From assembly GCA_036768485.1 (NCBI GenBank), contig JAVLUZ010000510.1, positions 62,001-126,000 on the forward strand: 64,000 nucleotides of DNA, read 5' to 3'. Within the stretch, counting starts at the first letter, position 1. Every line of letters starts with the position of its first letter. This document shows positions 35,704-47,059 of this stretch, one piece after another. Source of the stretch: Mermis nigrescens. Taxonomy: Eukaryota; Nematoda; Enoplea; Mermithida; Mermithidae. Both the position numbers and the translations under genes were made by a program. The notes under the pieces are model-generated. The model had not been told where the DNA came from, did no database searches, and was given only the letters and a program-made list of their open reading frames with translations.

Positions 35704-36776
35704 TTTTTTTGTCGCTATTGTTTGTTACATGTACCTTTTTTGCTTTATATGATGAATCTATATAAGTAAACGTGTCAAGAAGTTAAATCAAATTTTTTGG
35801 TTCTCTAAATGGGTTGGGCATGGTAAAACGATACATTATGTACGTTACAAAGAGTGATCGTTTCAGTCTGCTAATATTTTTTCTCATATTTCAAATGAAA
35901 TTAGCAGCTTTCAAAACTAATAGGTCACGCTTTTTTCCGCTAAACTTTTCAGACAGACAACTTTTTAATTTATCTACAGTATAGAAATTTCTTTGGTCAT
36001 TGTATTCTTTTTTTGACTAAAATCGACTTACTCGAGTAAGTTTGGCCTAAAAATTGGAAATAGGAAAGCTTTTTCAGCATTGCATACCATAAACCCTCCC
36101 CTCACTTTCCATGCAAATATTTGCCAACATATTAGTGTAAAGTTGAAAAAGTTCTAAGCCGCTTTCACAGATTCTTCCTAAAGTTGTGATTAATTACTGC
36201 TTTTATTTAGCCTGTAATAAAACGTACATATACGATAATTCGGGCATTGGTGCCAGTGATCGTAAGGGGACCCCGACCCGAGAAACCCCGGCCTAAACCC
36301 CGACCCCGACCAGGGGCATGATTTTTCGAGTCGGGGTTGAACCTTTTTCGGGGGTGAAATATAGCATTTTATTTGTTGGTACATAGAAGAATTGTATAAA
36401 TAGCAAAAAAATTCGGAACAAGGACGATTCATTCACCAGCAGAATTAAAATGTTAAACTCGACACTCGCAGATATTTCAAAAAAAGTACGCCTGGTCGCC
36501 ATGTTCTTAAGACGTACATACATTTTCGCATATTTTCCATTTTGAAGTGCGCCAAAATTATTGCGGAATCACAGGCATAGCCGGGGAATGCAGGCACATG
36601 TCCCCCGGAATTTTTCAGAAAGGTTTCGGTCATCTCTAGTATTTTTTCGTCTAAAATTGGCGTAATCAGGTAATTTATGCTAAAATTTAGCCTATATAGC
36701 GAACTTGTTGCAACATGCTAGTAATCCCCCCCGCTCCCTGTGCAAAGGACCCTTCCCCTACCACGATTTGCTTACA
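35704..36776. other. Spacer between Harbinger genes with GC-rich patch
   Basis: Non-coding gap between the convergent genes. At 36254 CAGTGATCG is followed by a CCCCGACC-rich patch to about 36345. This resembles the hAT-like ends described further right and may be a small nested insertion ending near 36640 (GGTTTCGGTCATCTCTA); no target duplication was found. Confidence 0.35.
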
Positions 36777-37865
36777 TTAACTTAGCCCGCAATTAGAGCA
36801 CAATTTATTCACGACCAAAAAAGTTAGCAGCAATCGCATCTCTATATGCAAGTCCATTTTCAATATCAGCTGCAAATCGTCTGGCAAACCGTTTTCCAAT
36901 GGAAGTTCGTCTTCATCAAAATCGTCCGGAAGATTATGTTTGACCGCAATGTTGTGTAAAATCGCGCAGCAAACGACTACCAAAGGAACTCTCTTGTGGT
37001 AGTACCGAATTTCTCCGTGCAAAATGGAAAATCGTCTTTTCCAGCGTCCAAAAACTTGCTCTATAAGAACGCGAGTTTTCCTATGAGCGACGTTGTACCT
37101 TTTTTGTGCTTCGCCGTTTGGACGCAAAAAAGGTGTCAACAAAAGGGTTTACACGCATACCCGCTATCGCCCAATAAGTAACCATTGACCGGTGTATTGG
37201 TTAGCAGCGTGTAAAGTCCCGATTCTTTGAAAACGCGCGAATCGTGCGCACTCCCTGGCCAACATGCGTTGATATTCGTAAAAAGCCGGCCGAATCACAG
37301 ACCCCTTGCACGTTAATCGAGTGAAAACTTCTACGGTTCCACGTAGGCGTACTCAACAGTTTTAGGAGGTATTATTTTAATGTGCGTTCCGTCAATTAAG
37401 CCGATTATTTGAGGAAAATGAGCAGTGGAGTAAAACTTTCGTTTATTTTGATCCAATTCAGCAGCCGTTGTAGGAAATTTGACAAATCTAGACAAATGTT
37501 TAACCAGCGATTTTAAGCACGCCCACAATGATTTATATGCGCTACTTTTCGAAACCAAAAACGAATCTCCAACGACTTGTTGGAAAGAGTTCGAAGCCAA
37601 AATCCTTAACATAATGCAAACTTGATGAAGTGGCAAAAGCGCGTGGTTTCTGTTCATAGCTCGCACTAGATCGTCGTAAAGTAGATCAGTTATTTCGCGA
37701 ATTATGTCGGGAGTAAATCTATATCGATGATAAATATCCGTGTTGGAAAATCCATCAAATGGATTCAAATCGTCACGCAATTTTCGTAACCTGCTGCCCA
37801 GACTGCTCAACTTCATCGTTCATTTCTTCGTCCTCCAACAGTTCCATAATCTCAAATTCAAACAT
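36777..37865 (-). pseudogene. Harbinger DDE transposase, four frame breaks
   Basis: HARBI1-like transposase (DDE_Tnp_4 type) read from ATG at 37865 to TAA at 36777-36779; about 362 aa if the frame is followed. Visible blocks: LRDDLNPFDGF, a helix-turn-helix-like VSKSSAYKSLW, the first catalytic Asp in IIGLIDGTH, a second Asp in YLLGDSGY, and the Glu in VLIEQVFGRWKRR, then CCAILHNIAV. The frame changes near 37781-37784 (TTTT run), 37335-37341 (GG/CC), 37280-37284 (A5) and 37141-37144 (A4). Each can be explained by one gained or lost base, mostly in a homopolymer. The catalytic triad is complete, so sequencing error is as likely as decay. Convergent with the Myb gene, as in other Harbingers. 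Confidence 0.85.
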
Positions 37866-38884
37866 TTTCAATTCGAGCTGAAAAATCATTCAAAACTTTA
37901 TATACATAGCTAGTTGAGGCGTTGTAAAATTATAATTAAGTCACAAAAGTATTGATGCATAAGTATTACATAAAAGGTGAGGCACAACATTCGTAGTGTA
38001 AAGTTGAATAAAAATGTTCACCTTCAACCCACATATGTACACCAACAGCTTATATGCAAAATAGTACATGTGAAAACATTTTCAAAAAAATTTAGCAATA
38101 TGAAGAAAAGTGGAAGGTAGCAAAAAATCAATGAGGTAGATAAGCATAAAGGGGGTTTCGCTTACATATTCATCCGAAATTTATTCTCTCGCCCACATAT
38201 TGGAGTATAAAATAGGTAAAAGGAAGATACAAAGTCGTTTAAAACTCATTAATACTGAAGAAGTCATACAAAAACACGAGAAATTGGCGATAACAGTTGA
38301 AAACAATTTATTTATTCAACATTTCATCTCTCTCCAACATTTAGGTAAAGGAAAAAATGCCCGCAGCATTATGTGCAATCGTTGAAAACACATTAAACCG
38401 AAGGAAATCGTAAAAAAACGTAGTAAAACTTGAAAACGTCAATAATGTAGACGCAAACGTGATCGTATTTAAATATTTGTTCATCATTTCATCTCCCTCC
38501 AACATTTAGGTGAATAAAAAAAGTTAACAGCATGATTCAAAGTCGGTAAAATCGCGTTAAAATTGAAGAAATTGTACAAACACACGATAAAATGGCGAAA
38601 AAAAGTGGAAAAAATCGTTGATGGGCATGAGGGGAATCGGTTTTAAACTTTTTTCCAAAATTGCATCACTTTCTAACATCTAGGAAAGTAAAATATGCTA
38701 ATAGCACAATGCAAAACCGTTTAAAATTCATTAAAAACGACAAAAGAATGAGAAAAACAGCATACGCTATCACGCGAAAGTAACCTCTCCCCCACGCTAT
38801 CGCAAAAGCGCGTCTGAGAGCACAAATTTTTTGAAAGCGTGCTTTAGAAAATATACAGAAAAACTCATATCGAGAATTGCGCTG
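37866..38884. repeat. Harbinger right interior with diverged 170-bp repeats
   Basis: Between the transposase start and the right end. From about 38190 to 38760 there are three diverged tandem units with CAACATTTAGGTAAA, a GCAC/GCAT-CAAAGTCGTTAAAA block and a GAAGAAATCGTACAAA-CACG block. No gene found; the region upstream of 37865 may include the transposase promoter. Confidence 0.5.
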
Positions 38885-39079
38885 TCAGACTCTCCTTAGC
38901 GCGCCCAAAAGCGCGCTTTCGATAGCGCGCTTTTGGGCGAAAGCGCACTTTGGGCGAAATCGGAAGCACGCTTTCCGATCGTTCGAAAAACCCGCTTTCG
39001 ACTCCGAAAGCGCGCTATCATAACGAGAGCGCGTTTTTCGGCCGAAAGCAGCGCTTTCAGTGGATCGAAAAACCGGCCC
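38885..39079. repeat. Right subterminal AAAGCGCG/CGCGCTTT array
   Basis: Counterpart of the left array: dense GCGCGCTTTCGATAGCGCGC and GAAAGCGCGCTAT motifs up to the terminal CGAAAAACCGGCCC. Arrangement and motif match the left end in inverted sense. Confidence 0.75.
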
Positions 39080-39082
39080 CTG

Positions 39083-39390
39083 ATTCGTAAACTACTGATC
39101 AGAAAAATATTTTTAAAAAAATTGGCCTTCCGCAAATTATTTGATTTTTCGGTTTACACTTTACACACTCACGACTAGCTCGGTATCGAAAGTGTAAGCA
39201 AAAAAAGCGTATTCAAGTTTTTTTATTATCTCTATCTTTTAAAAAAATCGCACCTCCCAGATGTGTGCCGTTATAGATGTGAGGGGGACACAAATTTCGC
39301 ACTCGCTGTGATAAACATATAAGAAAAAAGGGATGGACAAGTATATTATAGGTAGCGCAATCGTGCTACCTACGATGCATACATACATGG
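39083..39390. mobile_element. Foldback-like element, copy 2 (outer right end)
   Basis: Continues copy 2 after the Harbinger insertion. 39215-39385 matches 14630-14780 of copy 1: AACTTTCAAAAAACCGCACTCCCCAGATGTG versus TCTTTTAAAAAAATCGCACCTCCCAGATGTG, then AAGTATATTAT-GGTA and GCGCTA-CTA-GAT. Confidence 0.6.
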
Positions 39391-39534
39391 GCGCCGTCTG
39401 AATCCTAAAAAATTCAATTTTTAAATTTTTGGTTTTTTCGCAATTTTTGGATGCCAATTGATAGTGCTCGATGAGCAACTTCGAAAAATGGTGTTTTTCT
39501 CGCCATACCACCGTTTTGAGAACATTTTTGAACC
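39391..39534. repeat. CAYACSTGGGC MITE cut by assembly gap
   Basis: Carries TTTTTGGATGCCAATTGATAGTGCTCGATGAG and GAAAAATGGTGTTTTTCTCGCCATACCACC, the core of the 280-bp family, and stops at the gap. Collapse of this repeat may have caused the gap. Confidence 0.6.
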
Positions 39535-39634
39535 NNNNNNNNNNNNNNNNNNNNNNNNNNNNNNNNNNNNNNNNNNNNNNNNNNNNNNNNNNNNNNNNNN
39601 NNNNNNNNNNNNNNNNNNNNNNNNNNNNNNNNNN
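39535..39634. other. Assembly gap (100 N)
   Basis: Exactly 100 N, the conventional length for a gap of unknown size. True length and content are unknown. Confidence 1.
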
Positions 39635-40290
39635 AGATAATACCTGCTTTTCTATTGAAAACCTTTATAACTTCGTAATCAGCTAATCAAATGAGGCCAC
39701 GACCGGTCATGCTTAATTTTAAATTTGAATAAAACTTGGATAAACTTGCATACTCTTAATTAGGGAAACGCGTTTTTTCTTATAATTGTTATCATATTCG
39801 TCGTCAGCTTATCAAATATGACAAATGTCTGATGACTTTTTCGAAGAACCTTCTTCAAAGATGATTTTTATCGAAAGGTGGAGACGCGTGCCAGTATTAT
39901 ACCTATTAAAGCGCCCAACAATTTGCATGTACAAAATATACGAGGACTTTTTGGCAACCATCTTTGCACATGTACAAAGAAGCCTTGCACAAAAAAAAGA
40001 ACTAGCTTACCACGCATGTAACGGAGGTGGGAAGATCCCCCACCCGAATTCGGACGCCACCCCATCCGAGAAAATTTTCGATCCCCCTATTTTGGAAAAA
40101 ATCAAGTTTTTTGGCTGTTTTCAGGCTACGTTGTTTGGCCGTTTCTGACCAAAAATTGCAGATTATTTACCCCCCCTCCTGAAAATGGCCGGGACCCCTC
40201 TCCAAATTTCGGGCCGTTACATGTATGACATCTTACTGATCTTTTCAAAGAAATCAGTTTCATGACGAACTTGTGTACGCGTACATGTAC
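39635..40290. other. MITE debris downstream of DDI1-like exon
   Basis: 39900-40000 has a degraded copy of the CTTTGTACATGTACAAAG element. 40030-40220 has C-rich element ends (CCCCCACCCG, CCCCCCCTCC). No further exon of the - strand gene was recognised here. Confidence 0.4.
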
Positions 40291-40394
40291 CTTATGTTTG
40301 TCCAGAAAATCAAGGGCCAAAACCAGATCTACGTCTTGCTTGTCCACGACATCGCAGGACATTTCAAAGAACTGTTCGTCGATTTGCACGTCGG
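40291..40394 (-). CDS. DDI1-like retropepsin domain, second exon
   Basis: Minus-strand exon between acceptor CTTAG| and donor AAG|GTACAT, exactly 35 codons together with one base from the upstream exon. It encodes DVQIDEQFFEMSCDVVDKQ followed by DVDLVLALDFLDKHK. This lines up with the part of DDI1 that runs from its Q-I-E strand through the L-G-L-D-M-L-K-R-H segment, the second hydrophobic-Gly strand of retropepsin folds; here LGLD has become LALD. It follows on directly, in phase, from the exon at 49273-49060. The remaining C-terminal part of the domain was not found. An LTR-retrotransposon protease is a less likely alternative, because the split and the neighbouring residues fit DDI1. Confidence 0.62.
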
Positions 40395-42106
40395 CTAAGA
40401 TGGCGGCATGCACTCAGTGTCAAGCATGAATGAGTATGAGGGGGAATGGGGATCCATCTCGACCAACGTTGGTCGTACCTACCCCCTCCCCGAAAACCAA
40501 AAACTTTTTGATAGGTACCTTCCATTTTGGAAAAAACCTTGCGATTTTTTTGGCCATTTTTAGACATCTTTCGGCCGTTTCTGATCAAGAATTTGACTTG
40601 ATCCACCCCCTCTTCCCTCACCCCTATAAAAATGGGCGGCGACCATACATGCACACGGGAGTGTGAGGGGGTATTACCCCTTGAAGGGTCGGCTGGACAG
40701 GTACTGTCATACAAGAGCATAGGGGTGAGAGAGGGTATTACTCCCCCCTGAGCTCTTGAAAACTGATAACTATACAACCATTTTGGCCGAAAAATCATTG
40801 CTTGATATCATTTCTCGGGCTCAGAAAATCAGCTAAGTAGCCTTTTTGTGCTCAGAAAGCTAGCCATACAGCCATTTTGGAGTAATACCGGAATGGGCTC
40901 AGAAATGCCATATAGTGTACTTTTCTCGATAATAACAATTTTCTGAGGCTCCAAAACGGCTAAATAGCCTATTTTTTGAGTCCAAAAAAGGCTGAATACA
41001 TAGCTATGTTTTGTGAGCGAGTCAAAAAAAGGCTATATAGCTAATTTTAAGAACCCAAAAAGGCTATATAATCCTTTTTACGAGAAGCACTTATGTAGTA
41101 GCTATCTATTGATTTTCGGTTTTCAAACCCCCTATGAATGTTTGATCTTGCGCACCCATGGGTATAGTCTGGCGGCTTAAAACTGGTGAAACGTTTTTTG
41201 CATCATTTTTCGAGGTCAAAAGCAGTGACAACGTCAGAGATTTTTACAGACGCGCTTCGCGCCAGATTAGTACATTTAAAGTAATTCTTACTCAAAAAGC
41301 GCCTAAAATTGAAAATTTTTTGCATTTTTTCGTGTTAAAAGTGATATAATGCAGTCAAAATGGACTGAAAATGCTTTTAAAATGCGAGAATACCACGAAA
41401 AACGTTTTATAGGCTATTTTGACCATTCTGATCGTTAAAACAGCAAAAAAATCGCGAACTTCAAATTTACTCTTTTGCATTTTTTGGAATTCGCCACCCC
41501 CTGCCGACGCTGACCTTGTGCACCAATGACGGGGACCATACATGATCTTGGGGGTTTCACCCCCGCAGAATCATTTTCACCCCCGCAAAAAATTTTTCAC
41601 CCCACAGAATCGGCGATTTGCCAAAGTTTCCTAAACTTACCCGAAAATTGGTAGAAAAAGTGTCTTTTTAAGGGTTTTTGGCTATCTATTTGCTCAAAAT
41701 CGCCAAATTTTCGGCGCTTCGCGCCATATATTCATGTTTCAAGCGATATATTGGTCAATTTATTCGACTTTTTTCGAAATTTTTTCATGATTTCATACTC
41801 TAGAAGGATAGAGTATCGTCAGAAACGCCAAAAAACGATGTTTTTCAACGCGTACTCGGCCATTTTTGGCCCAAAAAAGGCACTTTAGGTTTTCACCCCC
41901 CCCAAATTCCCATACTGTTCATCTATGGCGGGGACCCAGCCAAAATTTATCAACGCGTGCTCATGGATAAATTATCCGACCCAACACCAGCCTACATCAC
42001 ATTTCATAACTCGAATTCTAGATGCCGCAGCACTGTAAAAGGTCAGCCTGCTTTATTGATGTTTAATGAAAACTTAAATACTGAGTCAAAGCAAAGCTCG
42101 CAATAA
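40395..42106. repeat. MITEs in the DDI1-like intron (first part)
   Basis: Element ends with GAGGGGGTATTACCCC (40660-40680) and a variant near 40725; a run of GGCTATATAGC/GGCTAAATAGCC short repeats (40800-41080); a GCGCTTCGCGCC hairpin at 41251-41263; and a good copy of the 350-bp family at 41540-41930 with an exact GGCGCTTCGCGCC at 41713-41725 and a CATACTCTAGAAGGATAGAGTAT hairpin nearby. No exon recognised. Confidence 0.55.
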
Positions 42107-42108
42107 TA

Positions 42109-42659
42109 GTCTGTTTCATTTATTCGAGAGCTTTTAAGTCAATTCTTTTAAGTACTACAGTAAGCTAAACAAGGCGAATTACTGCAGCCTCCGAAAGCAG
42201 ATCCAGCTCAGTGAAGGCGAGTGGCTAGAATTCTTCCATTTTAATGCACTAATACGCCGAAATAAATTTGATTTAGGCATTCGATCAGTGCTGGGACATA
42301 CTATAGTAAGTGCAGCTAAACAAACAAGCGAGCGGCTAGAATCGAACCCGGGTTGCTTCGACTACAAGCAAGAGGTTTTACCACTGAGCTGTACGGCAGT
42401 TCGCGGCGTTTCTTAACATCTTAGCCGATGTGTTTAAAGTGTCGACTCAGGATATGATGAATGCGCGATTTTTATCAGTAAGTTAATTGATCTGCTGGAA
42501 GACGAGAATAAATTATGCCGCAAAAATGTTGTTGAAAAACCCGTCTTTACTACATAGCTATAGTGATATCTAGCGACCTACAGTAAATAAAGAAAGAAGG
42601 GACTTACGGTAACCTCCGAGAACATTTGCTGAAAAAGCTCTCGGATAAATGAAACAGAC
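42109..42659. mobile_element. 551-bp TIR element with tRNA-like core
   Basis: Terminal inverted repeats of about 26 bp starting GTCTGTTTCATTTAT and differing at one position, flanked by TA on both sides (42107-42108, 42660-42661). TA duplication plus long TIRs suggests a mariner-like or related MITE. It has no ORF of note but contains a tRNA-like Pol III promoter on the - strand. Confidence 0.72.
42330..42402 (-). tRNA. tRNA-like sequence, probably pseudo-tRNA/SINE head
   Basis: On the - strand it has an A-box-like ACAGCTCAGTGG and a B-box GGTTCGATTCT at tRNA spacing. Between them a perfect 6-bp stem (TTGCTT/AAGCAA) holds a 7-nt loop GTAGTCG; read as an anticodon loop it gives AGT (Thr). The T-stem has two mismatches and the acceptor ends do not pair, so a working tRNA is unlikely. 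It lies inside a TIR element, which is unusual. Confidence 0.5.
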
Positions 42660-42719
42660 TACGCAAGTATTGCTTCACCGAAAATAAAAAGACTAATGCT
42701 TATGTACTACATAATACAA

Positions 42720-43398
42720 AAAGGCCCGTATCCAGGATTTTTATTTCGGGGGGTGCCGAAAATTTTGGAGTCAAATATCTCGGAACCATTAGGAGATTGG
42801 CAAAAATAAAGGCATTTTTGAGCATACCTTAACGAGCTCTATGCAATGGTGGAAAAAAATTCAAGAAAAAATTTTCAAAAATTTCCCACTTCGTTCCATA
42901 CTCATATTGAACAGATTGATCATTTCAACAATCTACACAACTGATTTCTCATCATTCAATCCACGAATAATTTCCTAACTTCTGTCTTTGAAATTAATCT
43001 ATGTCATTTACAAAGCAAAACAATACAGGAAATGAATAAATCAGCGCGAAGCGTCGAAAAAGAATGACATGTTCTACACGTCTAACTCAAATTTGAGCGG
43101 TTTTCTTTGGGCGGGCTAGAAGGCAAAAACCATACACATGCTGATAAATCCGGCGACAATCGCTGAAAAATTTTGAGTTTACTAGCTCAAAAGTACGCTG
43201 AAAACCTGTTTTGGTGATGTTTTAGACCCTACTTTGAGAATTTTCTATTTTTTCCTTCGGGGGGCCCTTGCCTGTTTCAGAAATTATTTTTTAATTTCCG
43301 GGAGGGCCGGCTTACCCCGCCCCCCCCTGGGCTCTGCGGCCCATGTGGACATGGCGGGAGGTTGAAAAAGTCGGATACTGCGTATACAATTCAGCCCC
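42720..43398. repeat. C/G-edged MITE with degenerate GGCGC hairpin
   Basis: Starts ATTTCGGGGGGTGCCGAAAATTTTGG and ends near 43340 with CCGGCTTACCCCGCCCCCCC. CAGCGCGAAGCGTCGAAAAA at 43042 is a degenerate GGCGC hairpin. Non-coding. Confidence 0.5.
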
Positions 43399-43806
43399 CA
43401 GCGTTTTTTAGCCGATCCATATAAGCTACAGTAAGCAAACTCCACAAAGGAGATAGCTATAAGCCTGTTGTACTAATCTGGCAAAATTGATTAACTTGCG
43501 GTGTAAACTTACTGCTTCAAAAATAATTTAAAAAACTAACTTTTACTTTACTTCAAGCTTTACTTTAAACGAACTTTTTCAAACTTACTTTTTTAATGTA
43601 GGATCTTAAATTGGGTTACAAAAAACTGCTTTGTTTGAAACCCACCGAATCGTTTACAAGCCGTCAGTACGTTGTAGACTGTGAGTGTAAAGCAATAAAT
43701 TTACACCGTAAGTTAATCAATTTTGCCGAGATCAATACAATAAGCTTACAGCTATCTCATTGTGAAAGTTTGCTTTACTTGTAACTTATCGGCTATAAAA
43801 ACGCTG
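43399..43806. mobile_element. 408-bp foldback MITE (CAGCGTTTTT ends)
   Basis: Inverted terminal repeats of about 120 bp. Left CAGCGTTTTTTAGCCGAT and right, reverse-complemented, CAGCGTTTTTATAGCCGAT, both continuing through GCAAACT, GAGATAGCT, and GGCAAAATTGATTAACTT to GGTGTAAA. Little unique centre. No clear target duplication. Non-autonomous. Confidence 0.72.
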
Positions 43807-43859
43807 AAGGTATAGAGTGTATACTAGGTCCGAAAAGAGTCTTAACCAAAGTAAGTCCG

Positions 43860-46800
43860 TTCACATAGGGAGCGACGGGCATACTACACGTAGCAAGGGG
43901 TAAGTGGATCCCGCGATCCAAAAGTTGGTCGTTCCCTTCCAATACGCGCCAAGCTCAGAACATTCCCTGACATCTCTAACCACAATTTTGGAGAAAGTGC
44001 ACTTTTGAGCTATTTTTTAAGTTCTTCGTCTGCCATTATTGGTCATAAATTAAAGGTAACTTACCCCCCCCCCCCCCACCTCCCTCCAAACCCGTTAAAT
44101 GGCCCCCAATTCCCACATAAAATTTCTAGCTGTGACATGAATGGTGAGGGGTGGGTAGTATCCCCACTGAAGGACCAGGCAATGGTATGTATACCTACTG
44201 CACGGCGGTCTCGAGCTGACTACACATTTTTCAGCACAATTTTCAATGACAATAGCAATATGAAAAGTCAAGCATACGTATGTAGCAGGTGCCTGCTAGT
44301 CATACATTCCCATAGAGGGTGAGGGGGTATTACCCCCACCTCAGGGTCGAGACTTGAATCACTGTCGGACGATTTTGAGCGATCAAACATTTTCTGCATG
44401 ATTTTTGGGTATAAAAGCAGCGAAGATATTAAAAATTTTTCGGGCGCTTCGCGCCGACTAATACATTTCTGTTTCGTTTACCCATAAAATACCTAGAATG
44501 AACTTAAAATGATCTGGAAAAGTCTAAATTTTTGATGAATTCTTATATTTTTACTTACAAAAGCAACGAAACTAGTCAGAATGGTACAAAAAGTGGTTAA
44601 AAATGCAGTTTTTTTACATTAAAACATGCTATATAGGACGTTTTAGCCATTTTTCATATTTGACCTGCAAAAAAGGCTAGACTCGTAATTTAGTGGCCCT
44701 AAATTTTGGGATTTCACCCCCCTAAACTTTCGACCTTGGGAAACTATGCTGCCAGTTATTTACTCAAAAAAGTACATGCACGCTGGGGTGAGGGCGCCTT
44801 GTTATCCCCGGATATTGAGTGTAACTTATCTCCACCTTGGTACAAGTGCACTTCAGGGGCCGATTTTCAAGGTTTTAACATTACTGGTATCAAACTTGCA
44901 CAGCATAGAAATAGCAAGGGGGCGAAATTTTAAAGTGTCTTTTTTGGGGCCCAAACAAGGTGAGTACGCGTCAATAAAACCGTTTTTCGGCGTTTCTGTC
45001 GATACTGTATCTTTCTGGAGAATAAAAACATTTTTTAAAAATGGAAAAAAAACTGAAAAAAAATGGAAAAAATTGACACAAATGCAAACACGGGTACACA
45101 GGTGGGCGTAGGGGTGGGGAGTAGGTTTGACGGGGTATGCATCCCTCAGAGGCCAAATACCCCCAGAATTCGATTTTTAATTTTTTTTGTTTTCCTCAAT
45201 TTTTGAGGCCCAATGGATTGTGCTCGGCGAGAAACGTTGAAAAATAGGTATTTTTCGCTATACCACAATTTTTTAAGACCATTTTTTTTGACCGTTGAAA
45301 AATCTTGCACCCCTCCCCTACCTGAATTTTTGAGTGCTTGCCCACCTATGATGGGTACCTTGGCGCGAAGCACCGAAAATAAGACACTTTTGCGCAAATT
45401 AGATAGCTAAAAACGCTTTAAAAAGCACCTATTTTTACGAATTTTCCCGAAAAATTTAGGGAACCTTCGAAAAATCGGAGAATTCTAGAAAGGGATTTTT
45501 GAGGGATGAAAATTTTTCTGGCGGAAACACTTCCTACCCCCCCCCCCCCATTTCCCCTCAAGATCATGTATGAGTAGTTAGTATAGATGACGGTAGAGGC
45601 AAACAAACTGACTCTAACGAGGGACCAAACCTGAGACATAGGTGCACAAGGTAGGGTCGGCAGGAGAGACGCAGGGGCGAGATTTAGGGGGAGGCGGGCC
45701 GGGGGGAGGCGGCCACCCCCCCCCATTGGCCCAAAATAGTGCGCAAAATTAAGGATTGTTGAGCCATTTTTTAAGCGATTTTTGGCTTAAAACCTTGGTG
45801 ATTTTTCGGCCCCGAAGTCAGGGTTCCGCCCCCCATAGGGGGTACCGCCCCCCCCCCCTTATGAAAATCCTGGATCCCGCCACTGGAAGTTGAAATCCAG
45901 AAGTCTATAACAGTAAGTTTGACGTTAACGAGATTCTTTGTTGTTCAAACGACAAAAAAGGGTAAAATAGCCTATAAAACGTACTTTTCGTGGTAATTTC
46001 GCTGGTACGGAAGCATTTCTAGTTGATTTTGACAGCATGATAACCACTCAAAAGCACTTAAAAATACAGAACTTTATAAATTTTTTTGCAGCTTCCGGAG
46101 TAAAAAATTACATACAACTACTAATCCAGAAGCGCTGGAAAAACTTTGAGCATTCTCCTACCACTTTCGACTTCAAAAATGATGCAAAAGAAACGTTCCG
46201 ATCAGCTCAAAATCGCCGGACAGTACCTCTCTTGCTGACCCTTCGGCAAAGGATGTGTGGGGGGTTGCACTCCCGCCACCACCTGGCACCGCCTGCGCGG
46301 CACAGAGACCTCTGAGCATTCAAGTTGGGCACGCCTATTCACTCGGCCCACCGACCGACCTGATACTTACAAGAATTTAACGACTTGCACAACGTTACGT
46401 CAGCAGCGCCAAAATTCTGGGGGTTGCCAAGATTTTTCCAAGGTCAAAAAATAGTTTGGTTGTGGCTAAAAGACGCAGCTTCTCAACGCTTCTTATCAAT
46501 AACCCCATCCATTGGCATCAAAAAATTGCCGAAAAAACAACGTAGATTTCAAAAATTTGGATTCTGCGGGGTATTTCGATTTCTGGGGGAGAATTCGGCC
46601 TCCTCGGGGGAAGTGCAAGCTCCCCCGCCACGCCCACGTGTTGCTTGCAAATCAGCATTACCCCGGCCGAAGAATCCAAAATGCTGATTGTATGCATCCA
46701 ATGTAACAGGGGGATGGGGGATCCCCCAGAAGTTGGACGTCCCCCATACCTCTCCCAAAGCCAGAAAAGTTTTGGCCCGCTTCCCCCATTTATTAAAAAA

Positions 46801-47050
46801 AATCGATTTTTTGGCCGTTTTTTAAGAGCGTTTTTTTGGCTGTTTTGGCCCAGAATTAGAGATCATCTAACCTCCCCAATTTTGAGCCGATTATGTATGA
46901 TTATAAAAAGGCATTAATCCTCAGCCTAAATAATGGAATCAGTGTGCTGGCTTGTCGTATCTGGCCACATGAGGCCTATGCATGAGCCTAAGCGGTCGCA
47001 CAAAATCCAAAAGAGCCCAACCACGATGTTCCCCTCACTCTCTTCGCTCG
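43860..47050. repeat. MITEs in the DDI1-like intron (second part)
   Basis: Includes GAGGGGGTATTACCCCC with TGAATCACTGTC (44318-44380); an exact GGCGCTTCGCGCC at 44443-44455; a CAYACSTGGGC element (about 45098-45350, CACAGGTGGGCG ... GCCCACCTATG, with ACGGGTAC/ATGGGTAC at its edges); GGCGCGAAGCACC at 45362; poly-C ends near 44070, 45540, 45715 and 45850; and another family member at 46405-46640. No exons recognised. Confidence 0.55.
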
Positions 47051-47059
47051 CTCGGGCGC

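Larger units (their letters stand above)
33727..39079. mobile_element. PIF/Harbinger transposon, about 5.35 kb
   Basis: Ends GGGCCGAGTTTTTCGAT and, reverse-complemented, GGGCCGGTTTTTCGATC, flanked by CAG on the left and CTG on the right; this fits the CWG target preference of animal Harbingers. It carries the two usual genes of the superfamily, a Myb/SANT protein and a DDE transposase, converging from opposite strands. It splits foldback copy 2. The transposase has several frame breaks, all at or beside short runs of one base, so the copy is either inactive or affected by assembly errors. Confidence 0.88.

Noticed and set aside
33724..39082. Exact 3-bp target duplication for the large Harbinger
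   Set aside because: Left flank is CAG and right flank CTG; both fit CWG but they are not identical, so I do not claim a duplication.
39458..39686. Frames running through the N gap
   Set aside because: They contain the 100 unknown bases and flanking MITE sequence only.
42330..42402. Functional tRNA-Thr (AGT)
   Set aside because: T-stem mismatches and unpaired acceptor ends; only promoter boxes and the anticodon-like arm are good.
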